Part shown: positions 59,201 through 64,000 of the stretch, in pieces | Position numbering within the stretch: the first letter of the stretch is position 1 | How the letters are laid out: each line of letters starts with the position of its first letter | NCBI GenBank assembly: GCA_964036315.1 | Contig: OZ038509.1 | Location: 31,841,430-31,905,429, forward strand | Length of the DNA: 64,000 nt | Direction: 5' to 3' | Source: Acanthosepion esculentum | Taxonomy: Eukaryota; Mollusca; Cephalopoda; Sepiida; Sepiidae | Position numbers and translations under genes: made by a program | Notes under the pieces: model-generated | Seen by the model: only the letters and a program-made list of their open reading frames with translations | Told to the model about the DNA's origin: nothing | Databases searched by the model: none

Positions 59201-62200
59201 ATAAACTTGATTCTCAGAAAAAAAAATTAAAATAACTTCCATTGCATTACAAAAGATATTCTCTACTTTTTGTTAATTCCATGTGAAAAGATTTTTCTTT
59301 TATTTGCAATAAGAGATTTTAAGTATTCAACATAGGTCAGTGATCAAAATAGAAAGGATATTTTATTTTTAAATGGCATTAATTGCTGACACCTGCATAA
59401 GTGCTGGTTGATAATTACTGAGAAGATTTTTTCATCCTATAATATGGATGTTAAAATGAACATTATTCTTAATTGTCTTCACTGAATGTCTCTAACAAAA
59501 GTTATCATAAGTTAAATGCTGTTACTCTAGCAAATGAAAACTGTCAGTTTTGTATTATGAAAATGATCTTTCACTAAAAATTTGCTGTTATTTTTATAAT
59601 AGATTATTGTACAAAGAAGGGTATGTTTTCATACCGAGTATTATAAAACTTAAAGAAAAATTGCTACATGAAATGTATTAAATAAGTGATTGTGAAATAA
59701 AAAGCATTAAACTGATCAATACTTATAAACGTTTATATATACTAAGTTTTACCTTTTTACTTACTAAAAATATAAATGGAAATTAGATCAGTTAATATTT
59801 CATGATTATTTTTTATCCAACAGTATTATTGAATTAGTACTGATTTTCATTATTAATTTTTCTGACAACTGCAAAATAAATATTGAATACAAATATCTCT
59901 AGTTGTATTATTACTGGATTTTATTATGAGGGGAAGTCAAAAATTATTCACATGTTTATCTAAGGGTGTGTTACGGTGAAAGTGCGAATAATTTTTCACT
60001 TACCTTCATAATTTTTCTAACTGTAACATAAGCATTGGATACAAATATCTCTAATTGTGTTATTAGTGATTTTCATTATTAATTTTTCTCTAGTAAATAT
60101 CATACAGATTTTTAAATTTTCAACAATTTCTTTTCTAGTGACCTGAAAGTTTTTGAAAATTGAATTGTTTGAGCATAGTTATTAGCATGCTCAATATTGT
60201 TTCAACAATTGAACTTCTTCATACACTTGCAGCAAGTAAATGAAGTGGTTCAATTTTGGTTATGAAAATTGAATTTTCAATATATATTTTAATATACAAT
60301 ATAGATTACATATGCGTTCCAACATGCACACCTACTTTATAAGTATATAAGAGAATTTTCACAAATGTGCTTATTAAGAAAGAAGTTAGACTATTTCCTT
60401 TGTGTTGATTTGTCCATATTTTCAAATTTCAAATTAATCCTTTCTATTAATTTTTTTTCAGGTAAAAAGAAAAAGTTTAATTTCTTGTACATTATAGCAA
60501 TGTCTCTTGTGAACTTACAAATGTATTGAGTATAATTTTAATCTGTATTGATTTTTATTATAGCAATTTAAAGGTATTGCTTCAGAATTCTGTAAACAGT
60601 GAAGCGTCTGATAAAGGTTCTGTGGGTAAGTAGCAAGTTTATTGAATAATTTAGTTATATCTTTTAATGTAAATTTAATAAATGTATCTTTTAATGTAAA
60701 TTAATGTAAAGATGTGCTCGAAGAAAGTAAAATCTGAATGTGTTATAGAATATCAAAAGGTCTGGATAATCTAAATTAGTTCTTCAGTTACTACTGACAA
60801 TATTTTAGGATGTCTTATAATCACAGGTATTGGTACATGTTTTAGATGAGACCTGGTCATATTGAGTTACTACTAGACTGTGTCATTCAAGGCACATGTA
60901 CTAATAAAATAATTTTGGTTAAAATAGTGGAGAAGTTAACTCCCATATATTTCCATGTATAAGGCAACTTTTAGATAAGACAAGGTAAAAAATATAGCAA
61001 ATTTTCATGAATTTATCCTATACCTGTAGTATAAGACGACTGTTTATTGATTATATAAAGATGTTATTGGAAATGTTGCTACTTACAGTATCCTTAGAAA
61101 ATCAAAATAAACGAAATAACAAAACCAATTCTATATCATGTTTTTCCTACACACATCGCCTAAATAGGAAACCATTATTTTGTTTATGTTTCATCACATC
61201 TCTTGCAAATACTGATTCTTCTTCTTCTTCTTCTCTTCCTATATCTAAACAGTTACAAACAGCCTGGTGTACTAAAAGCCATTTACTTATACTTCATCAA
61301 CAATCATAAAATTCCACTAACAACAGTACGATAATAGTACATTTCATTGCTGTGAACGCGATCATAAATCAATGTTTACATTTTCTCAGCTGATCTTGCA
61401 TAGATACAAGTTGATTTTATTGATATGGAATTATTCTTCAAATAGACAATTTATTATGAAGTTATTCCCGTAATATATAAAGTAGAAATGGTTTTATTAC
61501 TTTTATTATCAATTTATTTGATAATGTGAATCTTTTCATGTACGTTATTGGTTATTGCACTGAAACCAAGGTTAGCCTACCGACAAACTTAGAATTGCAA
61601 TATAAGATGACCCCCAATTTTTAAGAGTTATTTTTGGAATTTAAAGGTCATCCTATATGTGGAAATATAAGGTACTTCACCAAGTGTATGAGAATTTGTT
61701 ATTTTATTAGCTGTTCTTTTCTCCCACATTCTGTCTTGTAGAGTTTGAGTTAAGTGATATAAACAGGGCATAAGAATAATGCAAGTACTCACATGACAAC
61801 AGCAGAAGTGAATATTTAATAAAAGAAATTTAATAATATGGAAAAAGGTTTATTTGAGATGGTGAAATGTAAAGTTGTATTTTGGTATATGTGGTAGCAA
61901 AATGCATGAAAATTAATGAGTCGCTCATTAAGTTTAAACAGAGTTTGGAGGGTGTTCAATATCAGGTCTTTTTCAAACTTTGATTTGAAAACAGTTCAGT
62001 CTGTAGTAAAGGTTTTAAGTAATTATGTACATAAATTTAGCATGAATTAAAAATTCCTCACTGAAAGTATATGTATGCATGATACAAATTAGAAAAGCTG
62101 ATACTCTGAAATTAACCATATCTTCTAGTTCAATGCAGCCTATCTTAATGATGGCAACTGAGTAGAAACTATTGAAAATGTGTTTAGTAGCCCTTATTTT

Positions 62201-63176
62201 ATGTAAACTTGGAGGCTCCTATGAACAAGTTCTGATTTAGGTAGGCTGAATATCAATATGTTTTAAAAAGATTGAATAGGTCACTGGTGTTGCTGTCTAC
62301 TAAATCACTTTTTGTTACAGATTTGAAATTCTATTTTTTTAACTTTAATTTTTTTTTATTTGTTCTTAATAGCATTTTAATCCTTGACCCTACTTTTATA
62401 CACATTCTGGTTAGAGAGGTTATGAAGTAACTATAACAATTTTTTTATTTTCAAAATATATTCAGTATTCAATATATTTGTATTCATAAAATGTATTTAG
62501 TATATGCAATAACATTTTGATTGTTTTCTGCTTGACAAATAAAATCTGTTGTATTGTTTCAACTTTCTGATTAAGTATTTTATCTGTACATGACCATTTT
62601 TATTGTTAGATATTTCCAAATTGTTTTGTATTAGAGACGGTATAAATGTAAAAAGTTTTAATTATTAAAAGATTAAGAATTAGAATCAGTGTCAAGACTT
62701 GAAGTTATTAATGTGAATGACAAGCCAAACCTGAATCCCTCACCAAAAGCTGAAATGGTGAACTTGACAAAATTAAAATCAACATAATGTCACTCATTTG
62801 AAGATGCTAATACACATGAAAAAAAAGGAGTGAGGCTTCTGTTAGGTTAAAAAATTCAACTCTTCCTTGTGAATGGTGTAGCCTATTTGATGACTAAGAA
62901 ATATATTTAACTTTGGGAATACTGTTGAAATTTCACTCACATCACCTTTTTTTCCTTAATATTTTATTGACTTGAACTTTGCTCTCAATCTGGTGACTCA
63001 GACTTTGATGACTTTTAAATTTTTTGATATTTTCAAAATATTAAAATTGTGTTTAATGAACACTTTATTTTACTTTTTTTTTTAAATATATTTTTGCAAA
63101 GTAGTTTTAATTTAATAAAAGTTTTTAAACATGAAAGTTTGGCTGATTGACAACCTTGAGATAAGTAAAAGTGAAG

Positions 63177-63210
<34 letters not shown>

Positions 63211-63806
63211 GAAAAAGTACAAAGAACATTATTCTAACTTGGTTAAGCATAAACAAATAGCTCCTCATTTTTATTGCACTTAAGGTAATTATCAATGAAT
63301 GCTAACATCTTTTTAAAGATTTTTTTGGAAGACATCTTTAAATAGATTCTTTGAACAGTTATTTTACATTATTCTTTTTATTGTTACTGTCTGAAAACTT
63401 TTATTTACTATTTGATCTGATTATCTTTCATAAGGTTGTTTACAAATTCAAACTGATTAATTTATTATTAAATACATTTTTATTTAGAACAGTATACACA
63501 TCTTAATTGTTATACTCACAATGCTTCAACTGTTTTACTCTGATTTTCTGTTGTATTTGGTAACCTCAGAATTTTGAACTCATAATCCTTTATTCAATCC
63601 ATGATTTTTGTCATTCATACTTAAGAGATTGTTATCACTCCAAATATTTTAATAGTTTATAGTAAAGAAATAATAAAGATTAGTCATTTAATGTTTGTAA
63701 TGTTTTTTCATCACATTTTTCTTTAATATCTTAAAATTTGTTTAATGAACACTTTATTTTTCTCTTGCAGAAAATCTAACAGAAGAAGTTTTAGAAGATA
63801 TCAAAG
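29214..63806 (+). CDS. ACTR10: ACTR10 (actin-related protein 10, dynactin subunit), first eight coding exons
   Basis: The exons encode about 199 N-terminal residues of Arp10/Arp11, the actin-fold subunit that caps the pointed end of the dynactin Arp1 filament and helps dynein-based transport. Coding exons are 29214-29278, 35579-35648, 36032-36111, 37227-37335, 53596-53703, 56184-56251, 60564-60625 and 63771-63806. All have GT-AG borders and phases that agree (2,2,2,0,0,2,1,1 going out). The start [20 protein letters not shown] leads to [15 protein letters not shown], the actin-type phosphate-1 loop as modified in Arp10. [33 protein letters not shown] and [13 protein letters not shown] (phosphate-2-like) follow. 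The last exon encodes [12 protein letters not shown]. The second half of the gene lies beyond 64000. Intron 4 is 16.3 kb because of a BEL/Pao insertion. Confidence 0.93.
29279..29935 (+). other. ACTR10 intron 1, 5' part
   Basis: AT-rich, nothing recognised. Confidence 0.5.
29936..30600 (-). mobile_element. LINE reverse transcriptase fragment
   Basis: On the minus strand: a [13 protein letters not shown] block near 30480, [19 protein letters not shown] near 30375, FIDLTKAFD (RT motif A, about 30255-30280), NGVKQGS (motif B, about 30140) and [19 protein letters not shown], in which the catalytic ADD reads AND (about 30045-30075). [16 protein letters not shown] follows. The pieces are in two frames with stops. 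The second catalytic aspartate position is altered, so the copy is inactive. It may be the same LINE family as 23553-24260. Confidence 0.85.
30601..32453 (+). repeat. Unrecognised repeat-like DNA with one block shared with 54430-55105
   Basis: 30835-30895 matches 54430-54478 (ggcatatcaa.ca.....gg..atttaatgcca). 31084-31250 matches 54950-55105 (agctggg.ccctaacaggtg, caattaagaggtgg and the gtagtttatcgtcat motif). The rest to about 32010 is less AT-rich than flanking intron and looks like a decayed element. Open frames there (for example 31737-32009 and 31665-31973) show no recognisable domain. Confidence 0.55.
32455..34101 (+). mobile_element. pogo/Tigger-like DNA transposon remnant
   Basis: The ends are inverted repeats: aaacccatgtaatttgcaca on the left and the reverse complement of gtgtaaattacatggcttt on the right. 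TA stands immediately outside both tips (32453-32454, 34102-34103). A sub-terminal inverted copy of the same motif lies at about 34038-34053. Inside is a transposase relic. The length of 1.65 kb is short for a full element. Confidence 0.75.
33127..33490 (+). pseudogene. pogo/Tigger transposase relic (HTH/CENP-B-like N-terminus)
   Basis: The translation reads [23 protein letters not shown] then a stop, then pieces [15 protein letters not shown], [14 protein letters not shown] and [19 protein letters not shown]. These are the N-terminal DNA-binding domains of Tigger-type transposases (psq-type HTH followed by HTH-CENPB). At least one stop and two frameshifts interrupt it. The DDE catalytic half is not visible. 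Confidence 0.72.
34104..35578 (+). other. ACTR10 intron 1, 3' part
   Basis: No gene or transposon recognised. It ends in a T-rich tract before the exon 2 acceptor. Confidence 0.5.
35579..35648 (+). CDS. ACTR10: ACTR10 exon 2
   Basis: 70 bp after tttgtag. It encodes the Lys codon end, [18 protein letters not shown], and ends before gtaaga. Confidence 0.92.
35649..36031 (+). other. ACTR10 intron 2
   Basis: 383 bp of AT-rich unique sequence bounded by gtaaga and tttacag. Confidence 0.7.
36032..36111 (+). CDS. ACTR10: ACTR10 exon 3
   Basis: 80 bp, [20 protein letters not shown] onward, acceptor tttacag, donor gtaagt. It ends in AG of an Arg codon. Confidence 0.92.
36112..37226 (+). other. ACTR10 intron 3
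   Basis: 1115 bp. A possible SINE head lies at 36785-36905 on the minus strand; the rest is unrecognised. Confidence 0.6.
36785..36905 (-). mobile_element. Possible tRNA-like SINE head fragment
   Basis: On the minus strand TGGCCTAGTAG (about 36885-36895 on +) is one mismatch from the pol III A box, followed by TTAAAGCAGC as in tRNA-derived SINE heads. The B box is not convincing and no second copy was found in the window. Confidence 0.3.
37227..37335 (+). CDS. ACTR10: ACTR10 exon 4
   Basis: 109 bp, completes the Arg codon, then [20 protein letters not shown] and [14 protein letters not shown]. Acceptor ctacag, donor gtaagt. Confidence 0.92.
37336..39309 (+). other. ACTR10 intron 4, 5' part
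   Basis: AT-rich, nothing recognised. It includes a T run at 37522-37538. Confidence 0.5.
39310..39935. mobile_element. Non-autonomous TIR element, about 626 bp
   Basis: The 22-bp ends are inverted repeats with one mismatch: aattccccatgtacaatacg on the left and its complement gcgtattatacatggggaat on the right. Sub-terminal motifs also recur inverted (gggtgggtattgtgca versus ggtgcatattatgca). TA flanks both tips. No transposase is inside. The CCATGTA core resembles the tips at 60946 and 32455, so it may derive from a pogo-like family. Confidence 0.75.
39936..41240 (+). other. ACTR10 intron 4 between the TIR element and the BEL element
   Basis: Contains SINE B (40290-40445), a two-copy block (40613-40680 and 40736-40805, sharing attcaaagta and ctgaaaag.gcttttgtg) and a second diverged pair (about 40890-40960 and 41095-41165, sharing agattgtgtc). 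No gene. Confidence 0.5.
40290..40445 (+). mobile_element. SINE family B copy
   Basis: Shares caagttcaaattaattctgg, tgcattcacttttgcac and catctcttctcccccagct with 58640-58800 in the same order. Confidence 0.6.
41241..41633 (+). repeat. BEL/Pao 5' LTR
   Basis: 41307-41633 is repeated at 49720-50068, beginning taatttctcccgggcgaacc and ending gacacattgcaac. The piece 41241-41306 starts TGT but is not present upstream of the 3' copy, so its membership in the LTR is uncertain. By hand count there are about 14 substitutions over roughly 326 aligned bases. Confidence 0.75.
41699..42980 (+). pseudogene. BEL/Pao gag (three frameshifts)
   Basis: The start [20 protein letters not shown] at 41697-41699 opens a coiled-coil-like N-terminus. 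The frame changes near 41880 and 42170. The second and third parts contain the retrotransposon gag domain ([20 protein letters not shown], about 42260-42315). Another shift near 42790 precedes three zinc knuckles: [28 protein letters not shown] (the His replaced by Tyr) and [14 protein letters not shown], with a stop between the second and third. Gag would coat the RNA genome. Broken. Confidence 0.82.
42998..44344 (+). pseudogene. BEL/Pao pol, protease and RT N-terminus
   Basis: An open frame of 448 codons. The aspartic protease (A17 type) active site [13 protein letters not shown] is near residue 45-58. The BEL-type pre-RT segment ([21 protein letters not shown]) is near 240-260. The RT starts around residue 300; motif A-like [10 protein letters not shown] is near 415. 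The frame stops right after [12 protein letters not shown]. The palm with the YVDD box is absent: the next recognisable sequence is already the connection region, so an internal deletion lies at about 44330-44410. Confidence 0.85.
44416..45246 (+). pseudogene. BEL/Pao pol, RT connection and RNase H-like domain
   Basis: Three overlapping frames: [16 protein letters not shown] with [17 protein letters not shown] (44416-44660), then [20 protein letters not shown] (about 44775-44835), the RNase H first Asp region, then [12 protein letters not shown] and [15 protein letters not shown] (to 45246). Two frameshifts (about 44665 and 44890) separate them. The order is normal for BEL/Pao pol. Confidence 0.82.
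45251..46672 (+). CDS. BEL/Pao integrase, largely intact open frame
   Basis: A 473-codon open frame. The H2C2 zinc-binding region is visible as [19 protein letters not shown] with CFKC about 45 residues later. The catalytic core has the first Asp in TGVDYTSHI, the second in YLDNARTF and the Glu in [15 protein letters not shown], the DDE triad of retroviral-type integrases. Beyond the core, [20 protein letters not shown] is the BEL-type C-terminal segment. The frame ends at TAG 46670-46672 within [19 protein letters not shown], where other BEL elements have a Trp, so the stop is most simply a TGG-to-TAG change. It would insert cDNA into chromatin. It lacks its own start context, being part of the pol polyprotein. 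Confidence 0.88.
   Translation: MNLAAFRRFREQVHSSVNYIAKSGAVATAVVQMGKFSSFNKLISVTSLVFKFVNRLKKRKMDPDLQANCYLLKTMQKESFPVELDFLIDPRGTSKPKLVRDLTLFLDPKGIIRSRGRIGVSECFPYEVQNPILLGKKHHLTNLIIQEYHQRSQHLSLATTLNEVWLAGYWIPQVIKNVISTCFKCKRYNTVSFSVPNTTDLPASRVNFIRPYLHTGVDYTSHIYVQGKDKDYKMYILLFTCMSFRAVHLELVPDMTVTSFLQAFIRFTNANGIPSHLYLDNARTFSAVTRIINKGMIMDEFKERFGPYHLKHCTIPLFSPWYGGTWERSIKTIKSCLYKTIGRGKVDYFGLLTIISDMQRAVNSRPLTYRSSDDSDLDILTPNSLLNMNVGQRIMMRLDNQDLETIDPLSRIDLIQTLHSWEESLKKFRKAWSESYLLSLRERALSLADGTFENKIKPGDLVLIKSPLKTRPF
46673..47002 (+). pseudogene. BEL/Pao pol C-terminal tail with truncated TAF3-like PHD finger
   Basis: In the same frame as the integrase after the single TAG. It reads [20 protein letters not shown], the usual BEL end, then [11 protein letters not shown], a Glu/Gln/Ser-rich linker, and then [18 protein letters not shown] followed by CDDWFHFDC (46901-46990). 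This is the first six ligands (C-x2-C, C-x2-C, H-x2-C) of a C4HC3 PHD finger, closest in my knowledge to the TAF3 PHD; the W, M, D and W positions used by TAF3 to hold trimethyl-lysine are kept. The last C-x2-C pair is missing: the frame ends IGLV-stop at 47000-47002, where the antisense segment begins. The role is inferred: chromatin targeting of the integrase. Confidence 0.78.
47003..48667 (-). pseudogene. Antisense CCHC gag/ORF1-like protein of another retroelement, broken
   Basis: Read on the minus strand from ATG 48665-48667: [20 protein letters not shown], an Asn/Ser-rich region, then [17 protein letters not shown]. After a shift near 48330 comes [20 protein letters not shown] and [20 protein letters not shown]. 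Another shift near 48050 leads to [17 protein letters not shown], then a G14 run (47976-47989). Next is a zinc knuckle in [20 protein letters not shown] (C-x2-C-x4-H-x4-C, about 47820-47865). A Pro/Ser-rich and charged C-terminus follows, with a short coiled coil and [10 protein letters not shown]. The layout resembles ORF1/gag proteins of invertebrate retroelements, not the BEL gag at 41.7-43.0 kb. Identity of the source element is unknown. Confidence 0.7.
48668..49719. other. A-rich segment between the antisense gag and the 3' LTR
   Basis: Strongly A-rich on + with many aaaaaa runs, few stops on either strand by chance, and no recognisable coding sequence. It could be the untranslated leader of the antisense gag (T-rich on that strand) or 3' untranslated BEL sequence. 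Confidence 0.45.
49720..50068 (+). repeat. BEL/Pao 3' LTR
   Basis: Matches 41307-41633 throughout. It carries an extra segment of about 22 bp near 49795-49817 (agagacctagaatcacgttg), itself a near copy of the adjacent gttgaacaagacc. Sequence upstream of 49720 does not match the region left of 41307. Confidence 0.85.
50069..53595 (+). other. ACTR10 intron 4, 3' part
   Basis: AT-rich. A block at about 50755-50810 (minus) matches 41165-41218 (+) and 53388-53420 (+), sharing aagtttggc.t.tttttcatcat.ctat. Nothing else was recognised. Confidence 0.5.
53596..53703 (+). CDS. ACTR10: ACTR10 exon 5
   Basis: 108 bp, [18 protein letters not shown], then [13 protein letters not shown]. The donor is gtatcc, weaker than the others but required by the join to IYEG in exon 6. 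Confidence 0.88.
53704..53918 (+). other. ACTR10 intron 5 start
   Basis: Unique AT-rich DNA up to the TA target site of the Tigger-like element. Confidence 0.6.
54505..54690 (+). repeat. 31-bp tandem array, six copies
   Basis: Six uninterrupted 31-bp units built on acgtatagctggcaacatca. Units 3 and 5 read ataactgg, the others atagctgg. Otherwise the units are identical apart from the last base of the last unit. Confidence 0.95.
54879..55135 (+). repeat. Two pairs of 24-bp motif repeats flanking a segment of about 150 bp
   Basis: gtagtttatcgtcataccca occurs at about 54880 and 54911. gtagtttaacgtcattccca occurs at about 55083 and 55113. Each pair is internally identical; the pairs differ at two positions. 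Confidence 0.9.
55383..55482. repeat. Hairpin/palindrome, 100 bp
   Basis: Arms of about 46 bp with a 6-nt loop (cacact). The inner 23 bp of each arm are perfectly complementary around ttttcctaggtt; the outer part has a few mismatches. Confidence 0.9.
55776..56183 (+). other. ACTR10 intron 5 end
   Basis: AT-rich, nothing recognised. Confidence 0.6.
56184..56251 (+). CDS. ACTR10: ACTR10 exon 6
   Basis: 68 bp, [19 protein letters not shown] then AIH and CG of an Arg codon; donor gtaagt. Confidence 0.9.
56293..56839. mobile_element. Insertion of about 519 bp with 14-bp target-site duplication
   Basis: ttaaatacctaaac occurs at 56293-56306 and 56826-56839. The sequence between is less AT-rich than the surroundings and includes caataaatat (AATAAA at about 56741). 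No coding sequence. The duplication length suits LINE-driven insertion, but the element family is not recognised. Confidence 0.5.
56955..57530 (+). mobile_element. Jockey-like LINE fragment (RT palm to C-terminus)
   Basis: Plus-strand translation: FLGPILIYF and ND-type motif B region (about 56960), then a damaged YADD region reading YANH (about 57030), [14 protein letters not shown] (about 57090) and finally an open frame [38 protein letters not shown] and [20 protein letters not shown] (57261-57480), the thumb and C-terminal region of jockey/CR1-type LINEs. Stops and frame changes are upstream. A tail-like block follows at 57600-57650 (agctcacatgagtcatcctc). Confidence 0.82.
57540..58110 (+). 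other. ACTR10 intron 6 segment
   Basis: No gene. It leads into a CA/TA-rich stretch (58020-58146). Confidence 0.45.
58121..58146. repeat. (TA)n microsatellite next to hairpin
   Basis: TA tract preceded by CA-rich sequence. Confidence 0.85.
58167..58321. mobile_element. Palindromic MITE-like hairpin, 155 bp
   Basis: Arms of about 73 bp begin agagatttaaattatcttat and end with its complement, with a loop of about 9 nt (tttgattta). Only a handful of mismatches. No coding capacity. Like the 4.6-kb foldback it is adjacent to a TA tract. Confidence 0.88.
58640..58800 (+). mobile_element. SINE family B copy
   Basis: gagttcaaattccac (B-box-like), tgcattcacttttgcac and catgaatccatctcttctcc in order, as at 40290-40445 and 20205-20345. 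Confidence 0.65.
58801..59840 (+). other. ACTR10 intron 6 segment
   Basis: AT-rich, nothing recognised. Confidence 0.5.
59841..60090 (+). repeat. Short tandem duplication (units about 70-75 bp), interrupted by a MITE
   Basis: ttattaatttttct is found at about 59850 and 60078 and, split by the MITE, at 59921/60009. atacaaatatctct..ttgt occurs at 59887 and 60039. Removing the MITE restores roughly two and a half units. Confidence 0.7.
59927..60007. mobile_element. 81-bp MITE with mariner-like ends
   Basis: Ends tgaggggaagtcaaaaatta and (complement) tgaaggtaagtgaaaaatta, an inverted repeat of about 25 bp. TA is on both sides. The tips resemble those of mariner elements. Only about 30 bp lie between the repeats. 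Confidence 0.75.
60091..60563 (+). other. ACTR10 intron 6 end
   Basis: AT-rich, nothing recognised. Confidence 0.5.
60564..60625 (+). CDS. ACTR10: ACTR10 exon 7
   Basis: 62 bp, [20 protein letters not shown], a less conserved loop. The acceptor tattatag and donor gtaagt and the matching phases support it. Confidence 0.82.
60946..61669. mobile_element. Non-autonomous TIR element, about 724 bp
   Basis: The left end (tatatttccatgtataaggc) is complementary to the right end (tcctatatgtggaaatata) with several mismatches. Sub-terminal gtataagacgac (61029) and atataagatgaccccc (61600) repeat the theme. The interior has a (TTC)n tract at 61215-61235 and a 100-codon open frame without recognisable homology. 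No transposase. Confidence 0.6.
61670..63770 (+). other. ACTR10 intron 7, 3' part
   Basis: No gene. It holds a (CA)n tract at 63180-63208 and a duplicated acceptor-like segment at 63040-63072. Confidence 0.5.
63180..63208. repeat. (CA)n microsatellite
   Basis: Uninterrupted CA tract in ACTR10 intron 7. Confidence 0.9.
63771..63806 (+). CDS. ACTR10: ACTR10 exon 8
   Basis: 36 bp, a micro-exon encoding [12 protein letters not shown]; acceptor ctcttgcag, donor gtaaat. It fits the conserved VLEDIK motif and the phases, so it is convincing despite its length. Confidence 0.85.
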
Positions 63807-64000
63807 GTAAATTATTTTTGTTATTCCTGTCAGTTTTTTTAAATTCTGAAATTAACTAAAATCTACTTGGAAGTAGATAAGCCAATCATCTATGAAAATT
63901 GTATATACCCATGTTAAATATATAATATGTTAATATAATTGTTGCATACATTACTATATTTTAAATATCACTATTTCATATAACACTCATCTCTTCATTA
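63807..64000 (+). other. ACTR10 intron 8, start
   Basis: Begins gtaaattat; AT-rich, cut by the window edge. Confidence 0.7.

Noticed and set aside
61007..61309. 100-codon frame within the 60.9-kb TIR element
   Set aside because: No transposase motif; the end is a (TTC)n-encoded Ser run. Most likely chance.

Overview
The window is intron-rich, AT-rich animal nuclear DNA dense in repeats. The three host genes are metazoan. The mix of Penelope-like, Tc1/mariner, pogo/Tigger, BEL/Pao and LINE debris, tRNA-derived SINEs and long TA/CA microsatellites is what I would expect of a lophotrochozoan, most likely a cephalopod mollusc. That placement is an inference from repeat style.

Host genes, in order: (1) the last two coding exons of an MMS19 homologue on the + strand (2150-2310, 3305-3332), followed by about 12 kb of repeat-filled intergenic DNA. 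(2) A complete six-exon phosphoglycerate mutase gene on the - strand (28397 down to 15314; 250 residues, active-site residues in place). (3) The first eight coding exons of ACTR10 (actin-related protein 10, dynactin) on the + strand from 29214, running off the right edge. PGAM and ACTR10 are head to head with about 0.8 kb between start codons, so they probably share a divergent promoter region. Exon boundaries were read by hand from homology, GT-AG sites and phase agreement.

Mobile DNA. 1-1180: SINE and Penelope-like (PLE) fragments. 4577-4938 and 6850-7203: long foldback hairpins. 8240-9452: a PLE copy with RT and GIY-YIG remnants. About 9507-11026: a degenerate long-TIR Tc1-like element. 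11430-12304: an internally deleted mariner with intact ends. PGAM introns hold a SINE, a LINE (endonuclease plus N-terminal RT) and its C-rich flank. ACTR10 intron 1 holds a LINE RT fragment and a pogo/Tigger-like element (32455-34101). ACTR10 intron 4 (16.3 kb) holds a 626-bp TIR element and a BEL/Pao LTR retrotransposon (about 41.24-50.07 kb). Intron 5 is largely a composite Tigger-like element (53919-55773) with two internal tandem-repeat systems and a hairpin. Introns 6-7 hold a jockey-like LINE, a 155-bp hairpin, a SINE and small TIR elements.

The most striking object is the BEL/Pao element. Downstream of its integrase, in the same frame and separated only by one TAG, the polyprotein continues into a TAF3-like PHD finger, a histone H3K4me3-reader type of domain. 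The PHD is cut before its last cysteine pair by sequence encoding a different retroelement's CCHC gag/ORF1-like protein on the opposite strand. A chromatin reader fused to a BEL/Pao integrase suggests a way to target integration to active promoters.

No bacterial features, CRISPR arrays, rRNA genes or genuine tRNA genes were found.
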